DNA of 64,000 nucleotides from an uncultured Lachnospiraceae bacterium (GCA_947175055.1 CAMWLJ010000005.1:1-64000), one strand, 5' to 3'. Shown: positions 44,682 to 54,636, counted from the stretch's first letter. Notes: generated by a model not told the origin, from the letters alone. A program made the numbers and translations.

Positions 44682-46871
44682 TCACTCCCGCAAAGATATT
44701 ACCACAAACTCCGCCGGTTCCTTATCTTCTATCCCTTCCTGGAGTCTATGGACAACACTGCTGTGGTACTCACCGGATTCCAGCATGGCTTTTGCAAACT
44801 CCGCACGAATACATAAGTGATCGGAACCATAGTAGGTCTGCTGCAAATCCGCGAACTCGTCTCCCGGTCTGATCGTCCCCTCCACCACATCCGGCCGGTA
44901 ATAGGAAGACCGGAAATCAATATCGTTGAAGATCACCACCGACTTTTCAGGAATCCCCTTATATGTCTCTTCCCACTGCGCTTCCAGTGCCAGATAATAA
45001 TTATCGTTCCGATCCATGCCGCCATTGGCAAAGACAGACCATACTGCGGTCACAAGAAGCAATGTCACCATACCGGCAAAATAGCGAAATCCCCTTTTCT
45101 CTCGCAGATACGGCAGCAGCAGGCCGATCAGCGCGATGCTGAGCAAGAAAGTAGCCGGCTCAAAGAAACGGAAATAGAAGCTGTCCATCGATGAAACATA
45201 ACGGATACCGATAAAGACCACATCATAGACTACTGCCATTACGATCAGCACAGACTCTCTCGTAAAATGCCTGCAGTTTCGTATGATCAGCCAGCCGATC
45301 CCCGCCAGGATACCCACTACCACGAATACCTTGATCCGGTAGGGAAACCCTTCCACCAATTCCGGTATCTGCATGGAAAAGATATTGAAAAACTCGGTCA
45401 GCAGGCTTTCGATCAAATCATCCGTCAGGATCCGATAGTCGTCCCACCACATGGTACGGCTCACCCCGGACGCCATGCCATTTATTAATTTGTTCATAAA
45501 CAGATACGCCATGCTCAAAGCGCCTGACACAAACGCCGTCACCGTCAGTCTCACCAGTTTGGAAAGGACCGCTCTCTCTTTCTTTTGCTGATACAAGACA
45601 AACAGTACCAGCAGATACAGCCCTGTCACGATCCACACGAAGATACCGTAATATCTGGTCAAAAAGCAGCAGATACCAACGATACCAAGTGCCAGGTACC
45701 ACCCCCATGCCGGCCTCTCCTCTTGCAGCACTTTGGCAAAAAGCAGAGCAAACAACAGCATAAACAGCATAAAGGGAATCTCGCTCCACGTATAGTAGCT
45801 CAGATTCAGATACCCGATGTTGGTCAGACACAGACCATAAAGCCACGCATCTTTGCCAAAGCACTTATACAGCACAAGCAGGATAAGTCCTGCCGTCACC
45901 ATGGCTACGATCTTGGATGCCAAATAGGCTTCTGTCCCGGTGACAAGCATCACCGCCGCGATCAACACCGGATACAGGATCGGCCAGTTGGCAAACCATG
46001 TATCATATCCGGCCAGACCGTCATAGGAGAATCCGTTCCCCGCTGTCAGATTCACCGCCTCACGCAGATAGCCTGCCGAGTCTGCCGAAATGTATGCACC
46101 TTTCAGATAGGCCCGAGAATAGATGCTGACACAGATACAGCCGAACAGCAACAGAAGAAACAACTCACTGCCATATCGTCTCACAAGCGTCTCTGCCGGA
46201 CTCCTGAGCCTTAAGACCACCGACCATACTTTCCGCCAGCCAGCCCAGATACAGAGCAGTCCGATGGCGGTAAGGAGTACAGAGACCGGCACGGAATAGT
46301 AGAAAATATCCCCATAAGTCATACGGACGGGCTCTACCCGATCGATTCCCAGAGAAATACCGCATTCCATCACTTCACCGTCTTTGAAGACTTGTTCGGT
46401 AAAAGGCAGTTGTGCTCCCTCTCCCTTTGGCACCTGCATAAAGTACGGAGAGCTGCCATCCGCGAAAACGGTCAGTTTGTATGACTGTCCTGCCGTAAAA
46501 TCCATATTTCCGGCAATCGTAAACCATTTCCCCGGTGTAATAGTCTCCACCGGGATCACCTGGCTCACCAAAATGTTGGAAGTATCGTCGGTGACCGTAA
46601 AGCGCAGCGTCCCTCTGCTATCCTCCGCAATATTGACCAGAAGCACCGGAAAACCGCTGACCTGAAAATCCTCTTTGGCCGTCAGCATGACGTCCAGTGT
46701 TTCTCCCGCCTCGCAGGTCACATACACCGGATCCGGATTGATGCCCGGCAGGATCTGGGTCGTCTGCATTCCGTTCTGCGCCGTGTGTGTCAGCACCAGC
46801 ATAACGGCGCCAAAGAGAAGGCAGACTATAAATGAATAGATTATTTTGCGGATCGTGGTTCCCTTTTTCAT
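44682..46871 (-). CDS. Polytopic membrane protein, GT39-like glycosyltransferase
   Basis: 729 aa. One N-terminal membrane segment (about 9-28), an extracellular beta-rich domain (about 35-195), then about eleven membrane segments with the first loop YLKGAYISADSAGYLREAVNL, like the D/E-containing loop of GT-C transferases, and a C-terminal soluble tail. This layout is that of dolichyl/undecaprenyl-phosphate-sugar transferases. Acceptor unknown. Follows the flavoprotein and GT2 genes. Confidence 0.75.
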   Translation of the reverse strand: MKKGTTIRKIIYSFIVCLLFGAVMLVLTHTAQNGMQTTQILPGINPDPVYVTCEAGETLDVMLTAKEDFQVSGFPVLLVNIAEDSRGTLRFTVTDDTSNILVSQVIPVETITPGKWFTIAGNMDFTAGQSYKLTVFADGSSPYFMQVPKGEGAQLPFTEQVFKDGEVMECGISLGIDRVEPVRMTYGDIFYYSVPVSVLLTAIGLLCIWAGWRKVWSVVLRLRSPAETLVRRYGSELFLLLLFGCICVSIYSRAYLKGAYISADSAGYLREAVNLTAGNGFSYDGLAGYDTWFANWPILYPVLIAAVMLVTGTEAYLASKIVAMVTAGLILLVLYKCFGKDAWLYGLCLTNIGYLNLSYYTWSEIPFMLFMLLFALLFAKVLQEERPAWGWYLALGIVGICCFLTRYYGIFVWIVTGLYLLVLFVLYQQKKERAVLSKLVRLTVTAFVSGALSMAYLFMNKLINGMASGVSRTMWWDDYRILTDDLIESLLTEFFNIFSMQIPELVEGFPYRIKVFVVVGILAGIGWLIIRNCRHFTRESVLIVMAVVYDVVFIGIRYVSSMDSFYFRFFEPATFLLSIALIGLLLPYLREKRGFRYFAGMVTLLLVTAVWSVFANGGMDRNDNYYLALEAQWEETYKGIPEKSVVIFNDIDFRSSYYRPDVVEGTIRPGDEFADLQQTYYGSDHLCIRAEFAKAMLESGEYHSSVVHRLQEGIEDKEPAEFVVISLRE

Positions 46872-46943
46872 CTTACTTATGATTCCTTTATAAATATTCT
46901 GTATTCCTGATCCCGTACCTTTATAGTGCCCGAAGCACCTGAT

Positions 46944-48242
46944 CTATGACTGCAGTAGACGCTGGGCCAACTGCATGGCAAGCTCCACCACCACATCCGA
47001 ATTATAATGACAGTGTTCACCCCAGCGTCCCAGACCGTAGATCTGCCTTGTGCTGCAGAAAGCCAGCAGCCTCTTCATCGCCTCCGGTTTGCCGATGGTA
47101 TTCAATGGATAGGCATATTCATTCAGATAATGATATCCGGCTCTGCCGTGATCGCTCTCATCAAACAAGATGTCATTTCTCCTCGCATTATCCTCTGCAG
47201 TACCCGGAAGCTTTACCGAGATGTCCTCGAGCATCTGCACCCGCTCTTTTCTCGTCTCCAGCCAATATCCTCTGCTTCCCGGACAGAAATTGTGGCGCAC
47301 TAAGATCCTGTGCCAGGGAATCTGCAGATCCGGCTCATAGATCCACTGCGCTTCCGTAGAAAGGCGCTTTGGCACATAACGGGTTTCTATGGCGCTGGAT
47401 CTTAACTCTGCCACCAACCCTCTGATGTCTTCCGGCATACCGGTAATCTGTGTAAAGCTATGCCACGGCACCGTAGTGATCACGTGCTCCGCTTCAAACA
47501 CCTCTCCGGTCTTCGTCCTGACGCTACGCGTTTCACAATCCAGAACGGCTGCCTCCATACCGTACAGTACCTGCGGCGCCAATTCTTTCGCCATGCGAAT
47601 CCATACTTCTCCATACCCGTATTTTTGCGGATAGTAGAAAGACGCATGCCCCGGTTGTGTTCCGTATGGTCTGTGTGTCAGACAGGACAAAAGTGTTTCT
47701 TCAAAACTCACGTCAGGCAGCTTTTCCAGCCAATAAGTACCCAGTTCATCCAGCTCATCCGCAAACATCTTTTGATTGTAAGGAAGCATATAGTGGTCGG
47801 CGATCCGCTGTCCAAGCTTCCACACGATCCATTCGACAAACCGCTTGGGCATAGGCCGGTCCAGGTTACAGCCGGCCTTGGCTATGGAAGTCAGATAAGC
47901 CACCTGTTCCGGCAGATCAAACTGCCAGATATTAGCCTCCAACGGATGACCGATCTCCGCACCGTCCACCCGGATCCGGCTATCCCTTGTATAAAGCACC
48001 CATTCCTCCTTGGGCATAAACCGGAAAAGGAATTCGTTGACATTCGGTCTCCTCACATCCAGAAAATGCCCGCCGCCAATATCAAAAGGACTTCCATCCA
48101 CCATCACGCTGCGGCACAGACCGCCCGCCTCTTCCTCTTTCTCCAAAAGTAAGAAAGACGTTTCACCCTGCTCTTTCAGCCGATTCGCCAGTGTAAGCCC
48201 TGAAGGACCTGCACCAAGGATCAGATACTTTATTTTTTCCAT
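46944..48242 (-). CDS. FAD-dependent amine-oxidase/UDP-galactopyranose-mutase-like protein
   Basis: 432 aa with FAD motif GAGPSGLTLANRL at the N-terminus, EEEAGGLCRS and GGHFLDVRRP. Related to protoporphyrinogen oxidase and UDP-galactopyranose mutase families; the substrate is unknown. Genes of this type often accompany polyprenol-linked sugar genes. It lies between GT2 and the membrane transferase, 14 nt after GT2. Confidence 0.82.
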   Translation of the reverse strand: MEKIKYLILGAGPSGLTLANRLKEQGETSFLLLEKEEEAGGLCRSVMVDGSPFDIGGGHFLDVRRPNVNEFLFRFMPKEEWVLYTRDSRIRVDGAEIGHPLEANIWQFDLPEQVAYLTSIAKAGCNLDRPMPKRFVEWIVWKLGQRIADHYMLPYNQKMFADELDELGTYWLEKLPDVSFEETLLSCLTHRPYGTQPGHASFYYPQKYGYGEVWIRMAKELAPQVLYGMEAAVLDCETRSVRTKTGEVFEAEHVITTVPWHSFTQITGMPEDIRGLVAELRSSAIETRYVPKRLSTEAQWIYEPDLQIPWHRILVRHNFCPGSRGYWLETRKERVQMLEDISVKLPGTAEDNARRNDILFDESDHGRAGYHYLNEYAYPLNTIGKPEAMKRLLAFCSTRQIYGLGRWGEHCHYNSDVVVELAMQLAQRLLQS

Positions 48243-48256
48243 GTTTTACCGCCATT

Positions 48257-48976
48257 CTAAAGATGTAAACCAACTCGGTGTTCATTCTTCTTCAACTGAA
48301 ACAAAAGACGCAAGGCCTCCGTTACGGAACTGCTCTTTAAGCTGGATGCTGTCCCCACATAGTGGATCGGCACCTCCACAGTCCGCAGATTCCTACAGTA
48401 ATACCGCATTTCCGTCTGATACATATGTCCCGTAGACAGAAAAGCACTAAGATCCATAGCTTCCAAGACTCTGCGCTGAAAACATTCAAATCCGCTGGTC
48501 ATATCCTTAAGTCTTGTTCCCAATACCAGATTGGCCAGGATCGTACCTCCCTGGCTTAAAATCCTTCTGTATAGAGACTGTTTGCGCATGGAGCCGCCTT
48601 CCATAAACCGAGATCCCCACACGCAGTCATAGCCTTCTTCCATCTTCGCAAGAAACTGCGGTATCTCCGAGGGCAGATGGCTTCCCCCGCCATCCATCTC
48701 CAAGATCCGCTCCGCCCCGTCCGCAAGCGCCTGGCGGAACCCTTCCAGATAGCAGCTGATCACTCCTCTGGATTCCTTGTAAAAAATACATTTCACTCTG
48801 TTATTCTCAGCAGCCTTCTTCCTGATGATCTCCTCCGTCCGGTCCTTGGAATAATTGTCAATCACCGGATAAATGTGTAAATTGTCATAGGGCAGCGCAA
48901 GAATTTCATCCAGGATTCTCTCCATGGTATCTTCTTCGTTGGCTACCGGCATGACGATGATCGTCTTCTTCATCAT
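48257..48976 (-). CDS. Family 2 glycosyltransferase, polyprenol-phosphate sugar synthase type
   Basis: 239 aa GT-A enzyme (MPVANEEDTMERIL, VIDNYSKDRT). The usual DxD reads MDGGGSH, so the second Asp is Gly. No C-terminal membrane pair is present. By family it would load a sugar on a polyprenyl phosphate for use by the membrane enzyme downstream; this is inference. Confidence 0.82.
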   Translation of the reverse strand: MMKKTIIVMPVANEEDTMERILDEILALPYDNLHIYPVIDNYSKDRTEEIIRKKAAENNRVKCIFYKESRGVISCYLEGFRQALADGAERILEMDGGGSHLPSEIPQFLAKMEEGYDCVWGSRFMEGGSMRKQSLYRRILSQGGTILANLVLGTRLKDMTSGFECFQRRVLEAMDLSAFLSTGHMYQTEMRYYCRNLRTVEVPIHYVGTASSLKSSSVTEALRLLFQLKKNEHRVGLHL

Positions 48977-49033
48977 ATCCCCTCATATGTAATAATTTAA
49001 TTACCATTCACGGTGCAATGCAAATGCTGTTAC

Positions 49034-49699
49034 TCATAGTATCTCTGCTTCCGTGATCACTATATCCGGCCTCACATCATGCGGCTCACAGGGTAGTTCC
49101 TGCATCAGCTGGCATGCATAGGCAAGTGCTGCCGTTGTCAAAAGAATCTCTGTCTGACTGCCGGCAATCTGTTCCTCCCTATCACACCCGTAAAACCTGC
49201 CCAGATACCGGTCATAAAATCCTTTCCCGTATCCGATCCGGTGTCGTTTCCTGTCAAATACGGCACCCGGCATCCACATCATTACCTTATACTGTAACCT
49301 CTGTTGTACACCGATCGCACGCTCAATCCATTCCGGAAAGGAAATCCGCTCCTCCGGCTCCAATATTCCCTTATACCCTTTGTGCAGATCCTCCAAAGAT
49401 GTAATTTGCCAAAATTCCATCTCCGTACCGGCAACCTTCGGTGCGAACACATACTTTCCGTCAGCCAATGCATGCCTGATCATTACAGCCGTGTCTACTT
49501 CGCTTCGATAACTGGCATAGGCAAGGATGACCTGCGCCTCCTTATAAACCGAATGTGCGAAGACACGGGCCCGTATCGCCTCATCACACCGGGCTTTAAC
49601 TTCCGGTTCCATTCGATCCCGCACCGTCAGTATCTGTCTGCGGATCTCGCCTTTATTCAGACTGTTCTTTCCGCAGTTTCTATTTGCTTCCTTTGCCAT
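49034..49699 (-). CDS. 5-formyltetrahydrofolate cyclo-ligase
   Basis: 221 aa. Converts 5-formyl-THF to 5,10-methenyl-THF with ATP. Has the KGEIRRQILTVRD start and C-terminal GYGKGFYDRYLG. Start ATG 49699 (MAKEAN) overlaps the end of the DUF896 gene by 20 nt, giving translational coupling; the listed start at 49756 is not credible. Confidence 0.92.
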   Translation of the reverse strand: MAKEANRNCGKNSLNKGEIRRQILTVRDRMEPEVKARCDEAIRARVFAHSVYKEAQVILAYASYRSEVDTAVMIRHALADGKYVFAPKVAGTEMEFWQITSLEDLHKGYKGILEPEERISFPEWIERAIGVQQRLQYKVMMWMPGAVFDRKRHRIGYGKGFYDRYLGRFYGCDREEQIAGSQTEILLTTAALAYACQLMQELPCEPHDVRPDIVITEAEIL

Positions 49700-49901
49700 G
49701 CTTCTTCCCCAGATCAGTGATGGAACCGTCCTTCTCCACAATAGAGATATTATCAAGCTGTCCCTTTAAATTTGCCCGCACATTCGCCACATACGCGCTG
49801 CGAAGCTGCTTCTGCTCTTCCTTCTCTGCATCTGTCAGGCCTTCCGCCTGTGATTTATGATACAATGCATTGATCCTGGCTGTCATCTGCTCTACATTCA
49901 T
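49680..49901 (-). CDS. DUF896 family protein (YnzC-like)
   Basis: 73 aa, typical start MNVEQMTARINALYHKSQ and EEQKQLRSAYVANVRANLKGQL. B. subtilis YnzC is a small two-helix protein linked with the SOS response region; its role is not clear. Overlaps the 5-FCL gene and follows proB at 51 nt. Confidence 0.93.
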   Translation of the reverse strand: MNVEQMTARINALYHKSQAEGLTDAEKEEQKQLRSAYVANVRANLKGQLDNISIVEKDGSITDLGKKHGKGSK

Positions 49902-49952
49902 GTCGCTGCCCTCTTACTTAACTTTATTCTATCTTTGTCCACTGAGGGTACC

Positions 49953-50822
49953 TTATTCATGCGTCATCTGCTGCACATACAACGGCAGGTCAAACCCTTC
50001 CTCCTTGTGCGCCCTGAAAAGAGTCCCTATATTCTGTCCTGCCAAAATGCGATGGATCACCTTAATGTCCGCACTGTTGGCAATCACCATATCCACACCC
50101 ATATTGCCTGCTATCCTGGCTGCCTGCAGCTTTGTATTCATGCCGCCTGTGCCGGAAGAACTGCCTGTAGAGCCTTTACCCATCTCCATCAGTTCCTCTG
50201 TCAGCTCATCCACCACCTCAATGTACTTCGCTTCCGGATTCTTTCGCGGATCATCCGTGTAAAGCCCGTCGATGTCCGACAGCAGTATCAACATATCCGC
50301 ATCGATCAGTGCCGCCACGATGGCAGATAATGTATCATTGTCTCCGATACCAAGCTCATAGGTTGCTACCGTATCATTCTCGTTAACGATGGGCACCACC
50401 CCCAGCTTAAACAGTTCCGCAAAAGTATTGCGGGCATTAAAGCGATTCAGATTATCGATGATCGTATTCTTCGTCATCAGAATCTGTGCCGCCACCTGAT
50501 TATATTCGGCAAAGATCTTCTGATAAGTCATCATCAGTCTTGCCTGGCCGATAGCCGCACAGGCCTGTTTCACTGCAGTCGGGTCATCCTCGTCGATTCC
50601 CTGCATCATTACCGCCTTCCTGCCCACTGCCACGGCGCCGGACGTCACCAGCACTACATCCTTGCCACGATTCCTGATGTCGCACAACTCCCGCACCAGC
50701 ACATCCAGTTTCGTATAATCCAGATCTCCCGTCTGTTTATGCTGCAGTGACGAAGAACCAATCTTGATCACGATCCGTTTCTTATCCTTCATCATCTCTC
50801 TGATCTGCGTATATTCTGACAT
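49953..50822 (-). CDS. proB: Glutamate 5-kinase, short form without PUA domain
   Basis: 289 aa. First step of proline synthesis. Amino-acid kinase motifs VIKIGSSSL, LVTSGAVAVG, NENDTVAT and the SSSGTGGMNTKLQAA active-site loop. The C-terminal PUA domain of E. coli ProB (367 aa) is absent, as in several Firmicutes. Confidence 0.95.
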   Translation of the reverse strand: MSEYTQIREMMKDKKRIVIKIGSSSLQHKQTGDLDYTKLDVLVRELCDIRNRGKDVVLVTSGAVAVGRKAVMMQGIDEDDPTAVKQACAAIGQARLMMTYQKIFAEYNQVAAQILMTKNTIIDNLNRFNARNTFAELFKLGVVPIVNENDTVATYELGIGDNDTLSAIVAALIDADMLILLSDIDGLYTDDPRKNPEAKYIEVVDELTEELMEMGKGSTGSSSGTGGMNTKLQAARIAGNMGVDMVIANSADIKVIHRILAGQNIGTLFRAHKEEGFDLPLYVQQMTHE

Positions 50823-50958
50823 ATTGTCCTCTCCCTGTTCTCAAGTACCGTACACTGCCGTAATTTCGCAGCAATCCGATTCTTATCCTCTCCTAAGCAT
50901 CCTTATCACGTATCATCATCCGATTGCAAGTTACTTCTATAAATATAAATCAAAGCCC

Positions 50959-50993
50959 TCGCTGCAAGCAGCCACTCGTCTCGTTGCTCGCGG
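50959..50993. repeat. Short dispersed hairpin repeat, copy 3 (inverted)
   Basis: CTCGCTGCAAGCAGCCACTCGTCTCGTTGCTCGCGG is the reverse complement of the repeat at 5375, with a few changes. It lies in the leader of proB. Confidence 0.75.
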
Positions 50994-51080
50994 AAATAAA
51001 TATCCGTGTCGCTTCCTGTCAAAAAGCAGCACTGAAGAATCACACTGGTTAGTATATCATAAAAAAGCAAAATACAACAG

Positions 51081-51115
51081 AAAAACCACCGACTATTTCA
51101 TGATCGGTGGTTTTT
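51081..51115. terminator. Bidirectional terminator of the ABC operon
   Basis: AAAAACCACCGA ... TCGGTGGTTTTT with an 11-nt loop: T run on both strands. It lies 39 nt after the last permease stop. Confidence 0.85.
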
Positions 51116-51153
51116 GATATTACAATCCATGATGCACTGCACCTTGCTGCAGA

Positions 51154-52089
51154 TCATCCTTTGACGGCGCCCATCGCGATTCCCTGCGTAAAGTACTTCT
51201 GGAAGATGATAAACACGGTAATGATCGGTATTGCCGCCAGCGAAGCGCCCGCCATGATCAGACCGAAATCCGTAGAGTTTTCTGCCTGCAGTTTGGCGAT
51301 ACCAAGTGAAATGGTCAATTTGCTCGTACTGTTCAACATGATCAACTGCATGAAATAATCATTCCAGCTTGTGATAAAGGTAAAGATTGCCAACGCGCCG
51401 ACACCCGGCTTGATCATCGGCACTACGATCTCAATGAATGTCTTCGCTTCTCCCGCACCGTCAATCCTGGCCGCTTCCAGCATTTCACCCGGAACTCCTT
51501 CCGAGAACTGCTTCATCAGGAATACACCGAACGGCCATCCGACTGTCGGGAAGATCACTGCCCATATCGTATTATACAAGGATAAGGACGACATTTCCCG
51601 CAGTAACGGAATCAGGATCACCTGCTTGGGCAGCGCCATCGCACAAACGATCAGGGTAAAAAGCATCGCCCGGCCCCGGAAACGTTTCTTGGCAAGCGCA
51701 TATCCGGCCATGGCCGATGTGATACAAGTAAGGATCATTGCCATCACAGCCATGAATACGGTATTGACCAGCCAGCGGATTGCTGCCGGCACTACAGGGC
51801 CAGCCGTAAAAATCAACGGATTCCCGTCAGCGGTGAATTTACTGCTGAAAGGAACTGCCAGTTCCCATAACGGCGCTGACTGTTTACTGAAAAGTTTCCT
51901 GAAATTATCCATCACCCATTCCTTCGGGAACCAGTCCGGAGTCGTCGCATTGATAGAAGCATTCGTCTTAAATGCACCTGTAATGATCCAATACAGAGGG
52001 AAAGCAAACAGAATCGCCAGAATCACTAAAACGATGATCGATACGACCGTATATAAACTTCTATGTTTTAAACCTGAATCTGAATTCAT
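51154..52089 (-). CDS. Carbohydrate ABC transporter permease (MalG type)
   Basis: 311 aa, six membrane segments and the EAA loop (EAARIDGAGEAKTFIEIVVPMIKPG). Inner permease of a CUT1 importer with the MalF-like permease and the binding protein encoded upstream. No ATPase gene is in the operon, so it probably shares a general MsmX-like ATPase. Confidence 0.93.
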   Translation of the reverse strand: MNSDSGLKHRSLYTVVSIIVLVILAILFAFPLYWIITGAFKTNASINATTPDWFPKEWVMDNFRKLFSKQSAPLWELAVPFSSKFTADGNPLIFTAGPVVPAAIRWLVNTVFMAVMAMILTCITSAMAGYALAKKRFRGRAMLFTLIVCAMALPKQVILIPLLREMSSLSLYNTIWAVIFPTVGWPFGVFLMKQFSEGVPGEMLEAARIDGAGEAKTFIEIVVPMIKPGVGALAIFTFITSWNDYFMQLIMLNSTSKLTISLGIAKLQAENSTDFGLIMAGASLAAIPIITVFIIFQKYFTQGIAMGAVKG

Positions 52090-52100
52090 ACTTTCACCTC

Positions 52101-53012
52101 CTACTTTTCTTTGGCCAGCTTAAACTGTACGGCAGACAGGAGTGCAATAAAGATCGCAAGCACTACGCCCATCGCATTTCCGTAACCGTAGCGGTACAGC
52201 TTAAATGCCGAATAATAGATATAGTACATGACAGTATCCGTGCTGTGGTTCGGTCCGCCTGACGTTAAGAGCTGGATCAGGGCAAAGCACTGGAAACTGT
52301 TGATCGTGGTGATGACCAGAATATAAAGCGTTGTCGGCATGATCAGCGGCCACTTGATCTTCCAGAATTTCTGGATATTATTCGCCCCGTCTACCTCAGA
52401 AGCCTCTACCAGCGAAGTATCCACATTTCCAAGCGCTGACACATACAATACGATCGGCTGTCCTACGGAAGTGGTGAACAGGATCAATATGATACACCAC
52501 AACGCAAATCTTTCGTCTCCCAACCAGTTGATATTATTTTCAACAACTCCCAGACCTTTTCCAACATAATTGAAGATACCATAATAGTTGTTGAACATCC
52601 ATTTCCATACTACGGTAACCGCCACCGAACCGGTAACGACCGGCAGATAGAAAACACAGCGGAAGGTAGAAAGGACTACTCCTTTCATCCTGTAGATCAA
52701 TGCCGACACCCACAGGGAAAAGATACAAACCGCGGGCACCGAAACAAGTACGATCACGAAAGTATTTTTTAAAGCCCGAAGAAAGATCGGATCCTGCCAA
52801 AGTTCCGTGTAGTTTTTCAGTCCGATAAAAACATCCTCCACATCTTTACCCATTGTGGAATCAAAAAAACTCGTATAGACGCACAGGATCATCGGGATAA
52901 CGACAAATCCTACAAAAAAGATTAAATTAGGCAGAAGAAAAAGATACGCCGAACGTGTTTCTCTTCTTACCAGCGCCTTGCTTCTGCCTGTTGCAACGGA
53001 TGATTTAGCCAT
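52101..53012 (-). CDS. Carbohydrate ABC transporter permease (MalF/UgpA type)
   Basis: 303 aa, six membrane segments, EAA loop (EASEVDGANNIQKFWKIKWPLIMP). Start ATG 53012 has GGGGG at 7 nt, better than the listed GTG. Pairs with the MalG-like permease 11 nt downstream. Confidence 0.93.
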   Translation of the reverse strand: MAKSSVATGRSKALVRRETRSAYLFLLPNLIFFVGFVVIPMILCVYTSFFDSTMGKDVEDVFIGLKNYTELWQDPIFLRALKNTFVIVLVSVPAVCIFSLWVSALIYRMKGVVLSTFRCVFYLPVVTGSVAVTVVWKWMFNNYYGIFNYVGKGLGVVENNINWLGDERFALWCIILILFTTSVGQPIVLYVSALGNVDTSLVEASEVDGANNIQKFWKIKWPLIMPTTLYILVITTINSFQCFALIQLLTSGGPNHSTDTVMYYIYYSAFKLYRYGYGNAMGVVLAIFIALLSAVQFKLAKEK

Positions 53013-53118
53013 GAACACACCCCCTCATTTACTTATTGTATACAGGATAAGGAACATGCCTCCTCATCCATCCCCCGTCCGGCCCTCTATAAACTGCCGG
53101 AACTGTCAAGCTGTCAGG

Positions 53119-53158
53119 ACAGCAGCCGAAACCGGAGATTCCGGTCTCAGCCTGCTGT
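53119..53158. other. Stem-loop between binding-protein and permease genes
   Basis: ACAGCAG...CTGCTGT encloses ACCGGA/TCCGGT. Next to it CTGTC-AG-GACAG forms another stem. No T run follows on minus. Such stems usually stabilise the upstream mRNA so more binding protein than permease is made. Confidence 0.65.
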
Positions 53159-53205
53159 TCGTGACATTCAGGATTTCCTGTCTTTTCGCAACTGCCTGTT
53201 ATAGA

Positions 53206-54636
53206 TTATTTTGCAGCAGCCGCATTTGCATTGGTCACGAAGGTTTCTACTTCTGTCGCAACATCTCCGCCTGTACCGATACGCTGCAGCATGTTCCACC
53301 ACTCTGTACGTGCTTCTGCCCAGCCCGGAACTACCTGATAGTAGTCACCCATAGAAGGCATAAAGTGTGTAGAGAATGTATTCATAACGTCTGCTGTATC
53401 TGTTCCGTCATAAATGCCTGTCAGAGTAGGACGTACCGGGAAGTATGTAGAAGCCTTAACGCTCTCATTTACCTGATCGGCATCGTTACAGATAAAGTCG
53501 ATAAAGGTCTTTGCCGCATCAATCTTAGCCTGGTCGCCGTTATCGAAGATACCAAAGCCCCAGATACCGCCGCAAAGTTCTGTCTTGCCATCATCGGAAG
53601 GGAACAGCATCGGGATGATCGTATCGCCGTTGTTTGTCTTGCCTGCTTCGCCATTGTCAGCATTGGTCTGCTGTGCAGCATTCCAGCAAAGGGACATTGC
53701 CAGTGTACCGTTACGGAATAATGTGATTTCCTCACCACCGTTGATGGAAGCGTCAAAGTTGATGCCAGCCTGCGCATATAATTCTTCCAGCGCCTTGATA
53801 TTTTCCGGTGTGTTGGCTGTGTACTCCGTATGCTCAGCATTCGTGAATGTGCTGCTATACAGGTTGTTGATCAGGGCTCTTGTTCCCTGGTCGCCGCCCT
53901 GTCCAGAACAATAGATCGCTGCTACGTTCTGCTGTCCGGAATCATAGACTGCCTGCACTGCCTTCATGAAGTTCTCTGTTGTCCAGGTATGTGTCTCAAG
54001 ATCCAGATACTGCATAGCATCTGCAGCCTCAAACATGGTCTGGTTGATTGCCATACAATGTGCTACCATACACAGCGGATACTCATAGTAAGCACCGTCA
54101 GCCGCCTTACATGCCGACTCTACGGAATCGTAGATCTCGCCGCCTGCCTCTGTTGCAAACAGGTCAGACAGGTCTACCATCAGGCCGCGTGCGCCCCAGT
54201 TAGCTACCAGACGCTCTGGTCCTTCCATTACGATGTCAGGAGCCTGGCCGCCTTCGATGGCGGTGTTAACCTGATCGTCACCGTTGGTGTAATCAAGATA
54301 CTCCACTGTCACGGTAACACCGGGATATTTCGCATTAAAACTTGCGATCAGGCTGTCAACCGTTGCAGAATCACCCCAGTTACCAATGGGATATGTCCAC
54401 AGTGTGATAGATGCATTCAGATCTGCACCTGCGCCGTCCTCAGCGGGTGCTTCCGCCTCTGCACCTTCTGTTGTCTCTTCAGCAGGCGCTTCCTCCTCCG
54501 GCGTCTCTGCTGGCGTCTCTTCCGCCTCCGGCTCTGCTGCCGGCTGCTCGGATGCGCTATTACCGCATGCTGCCAATGACATCATCATGGTCAGGGAAAG
54601 ACCAAGCGCTGCTAACTTTTTCATCGTCTTTTTCAT
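53206..54636 (-). CDS. Extracellular solute-binding lipoprotein of a carbohydrate ABC importer
   Basis: 476 aa, family 1 (UgpB/MalE-like). Signal peptide with lipobox LAAC, an acidic Ala/Glu-rich linker (about residues 28-68), then the two-lobe binding domain (ITLWTYPIGNWGDSATVDSL). The ligand is not readable from sequence; the neighbouring nan genes suggest sialic acid or an amino-sugar glycan. Confidence 0.9.
   Translation of the reverse strand: MKKTMKKLAALGLSLTMMMSLAACGNSASEQPAAEPEAEETPAETPEEEAPAEETTEGAEAEAPAEDGAGADLNASITLWTYPIGNWGDSATVDSLIASFNAKYPGVTVTVEYLDYTNGDDQVNTAIEGGQAPDIVMEGPERLVANWGARGLMVDLSDLFATEAGGEIYDSVESACKAADGAYYEYPLCMVAHCMAINQTMFEAADAMQYLDLETHTWTTENFMKAVQAVYDSGQQNVAAIYCSGQGGDQGTRALINNLYSSTFTNAEHTEYTANTPENIKALEELYAQAGINFDASINGGEEITLFRNGTLAMSLCWNAAQQTNADNGEAGKTNNGDTIIPMLFPSDDGKTELCGGIWGFGIFDNGDQAKIDAAKTFIDFICNDADQVNESVKASTYFPVRPTLTGIYDGTDTADVMNTFSTHFMPSMGDYYQVVPGWAEARTEWWNMLQRIGTGGDVATEVETFVTNANAAAAK

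Larger units (their letters stand above)
50823..51153. other. 331-bp region between proB and the ABC operon
   Basis: No gene supported. Holds the inverted copy 3 of the hairpin repeat (50959-50993), a bidirectional terminator (51081-51115), and a TTGACA near 51018 with no clear -10, so the proB promoter is not settled. Confidence 0.6.
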
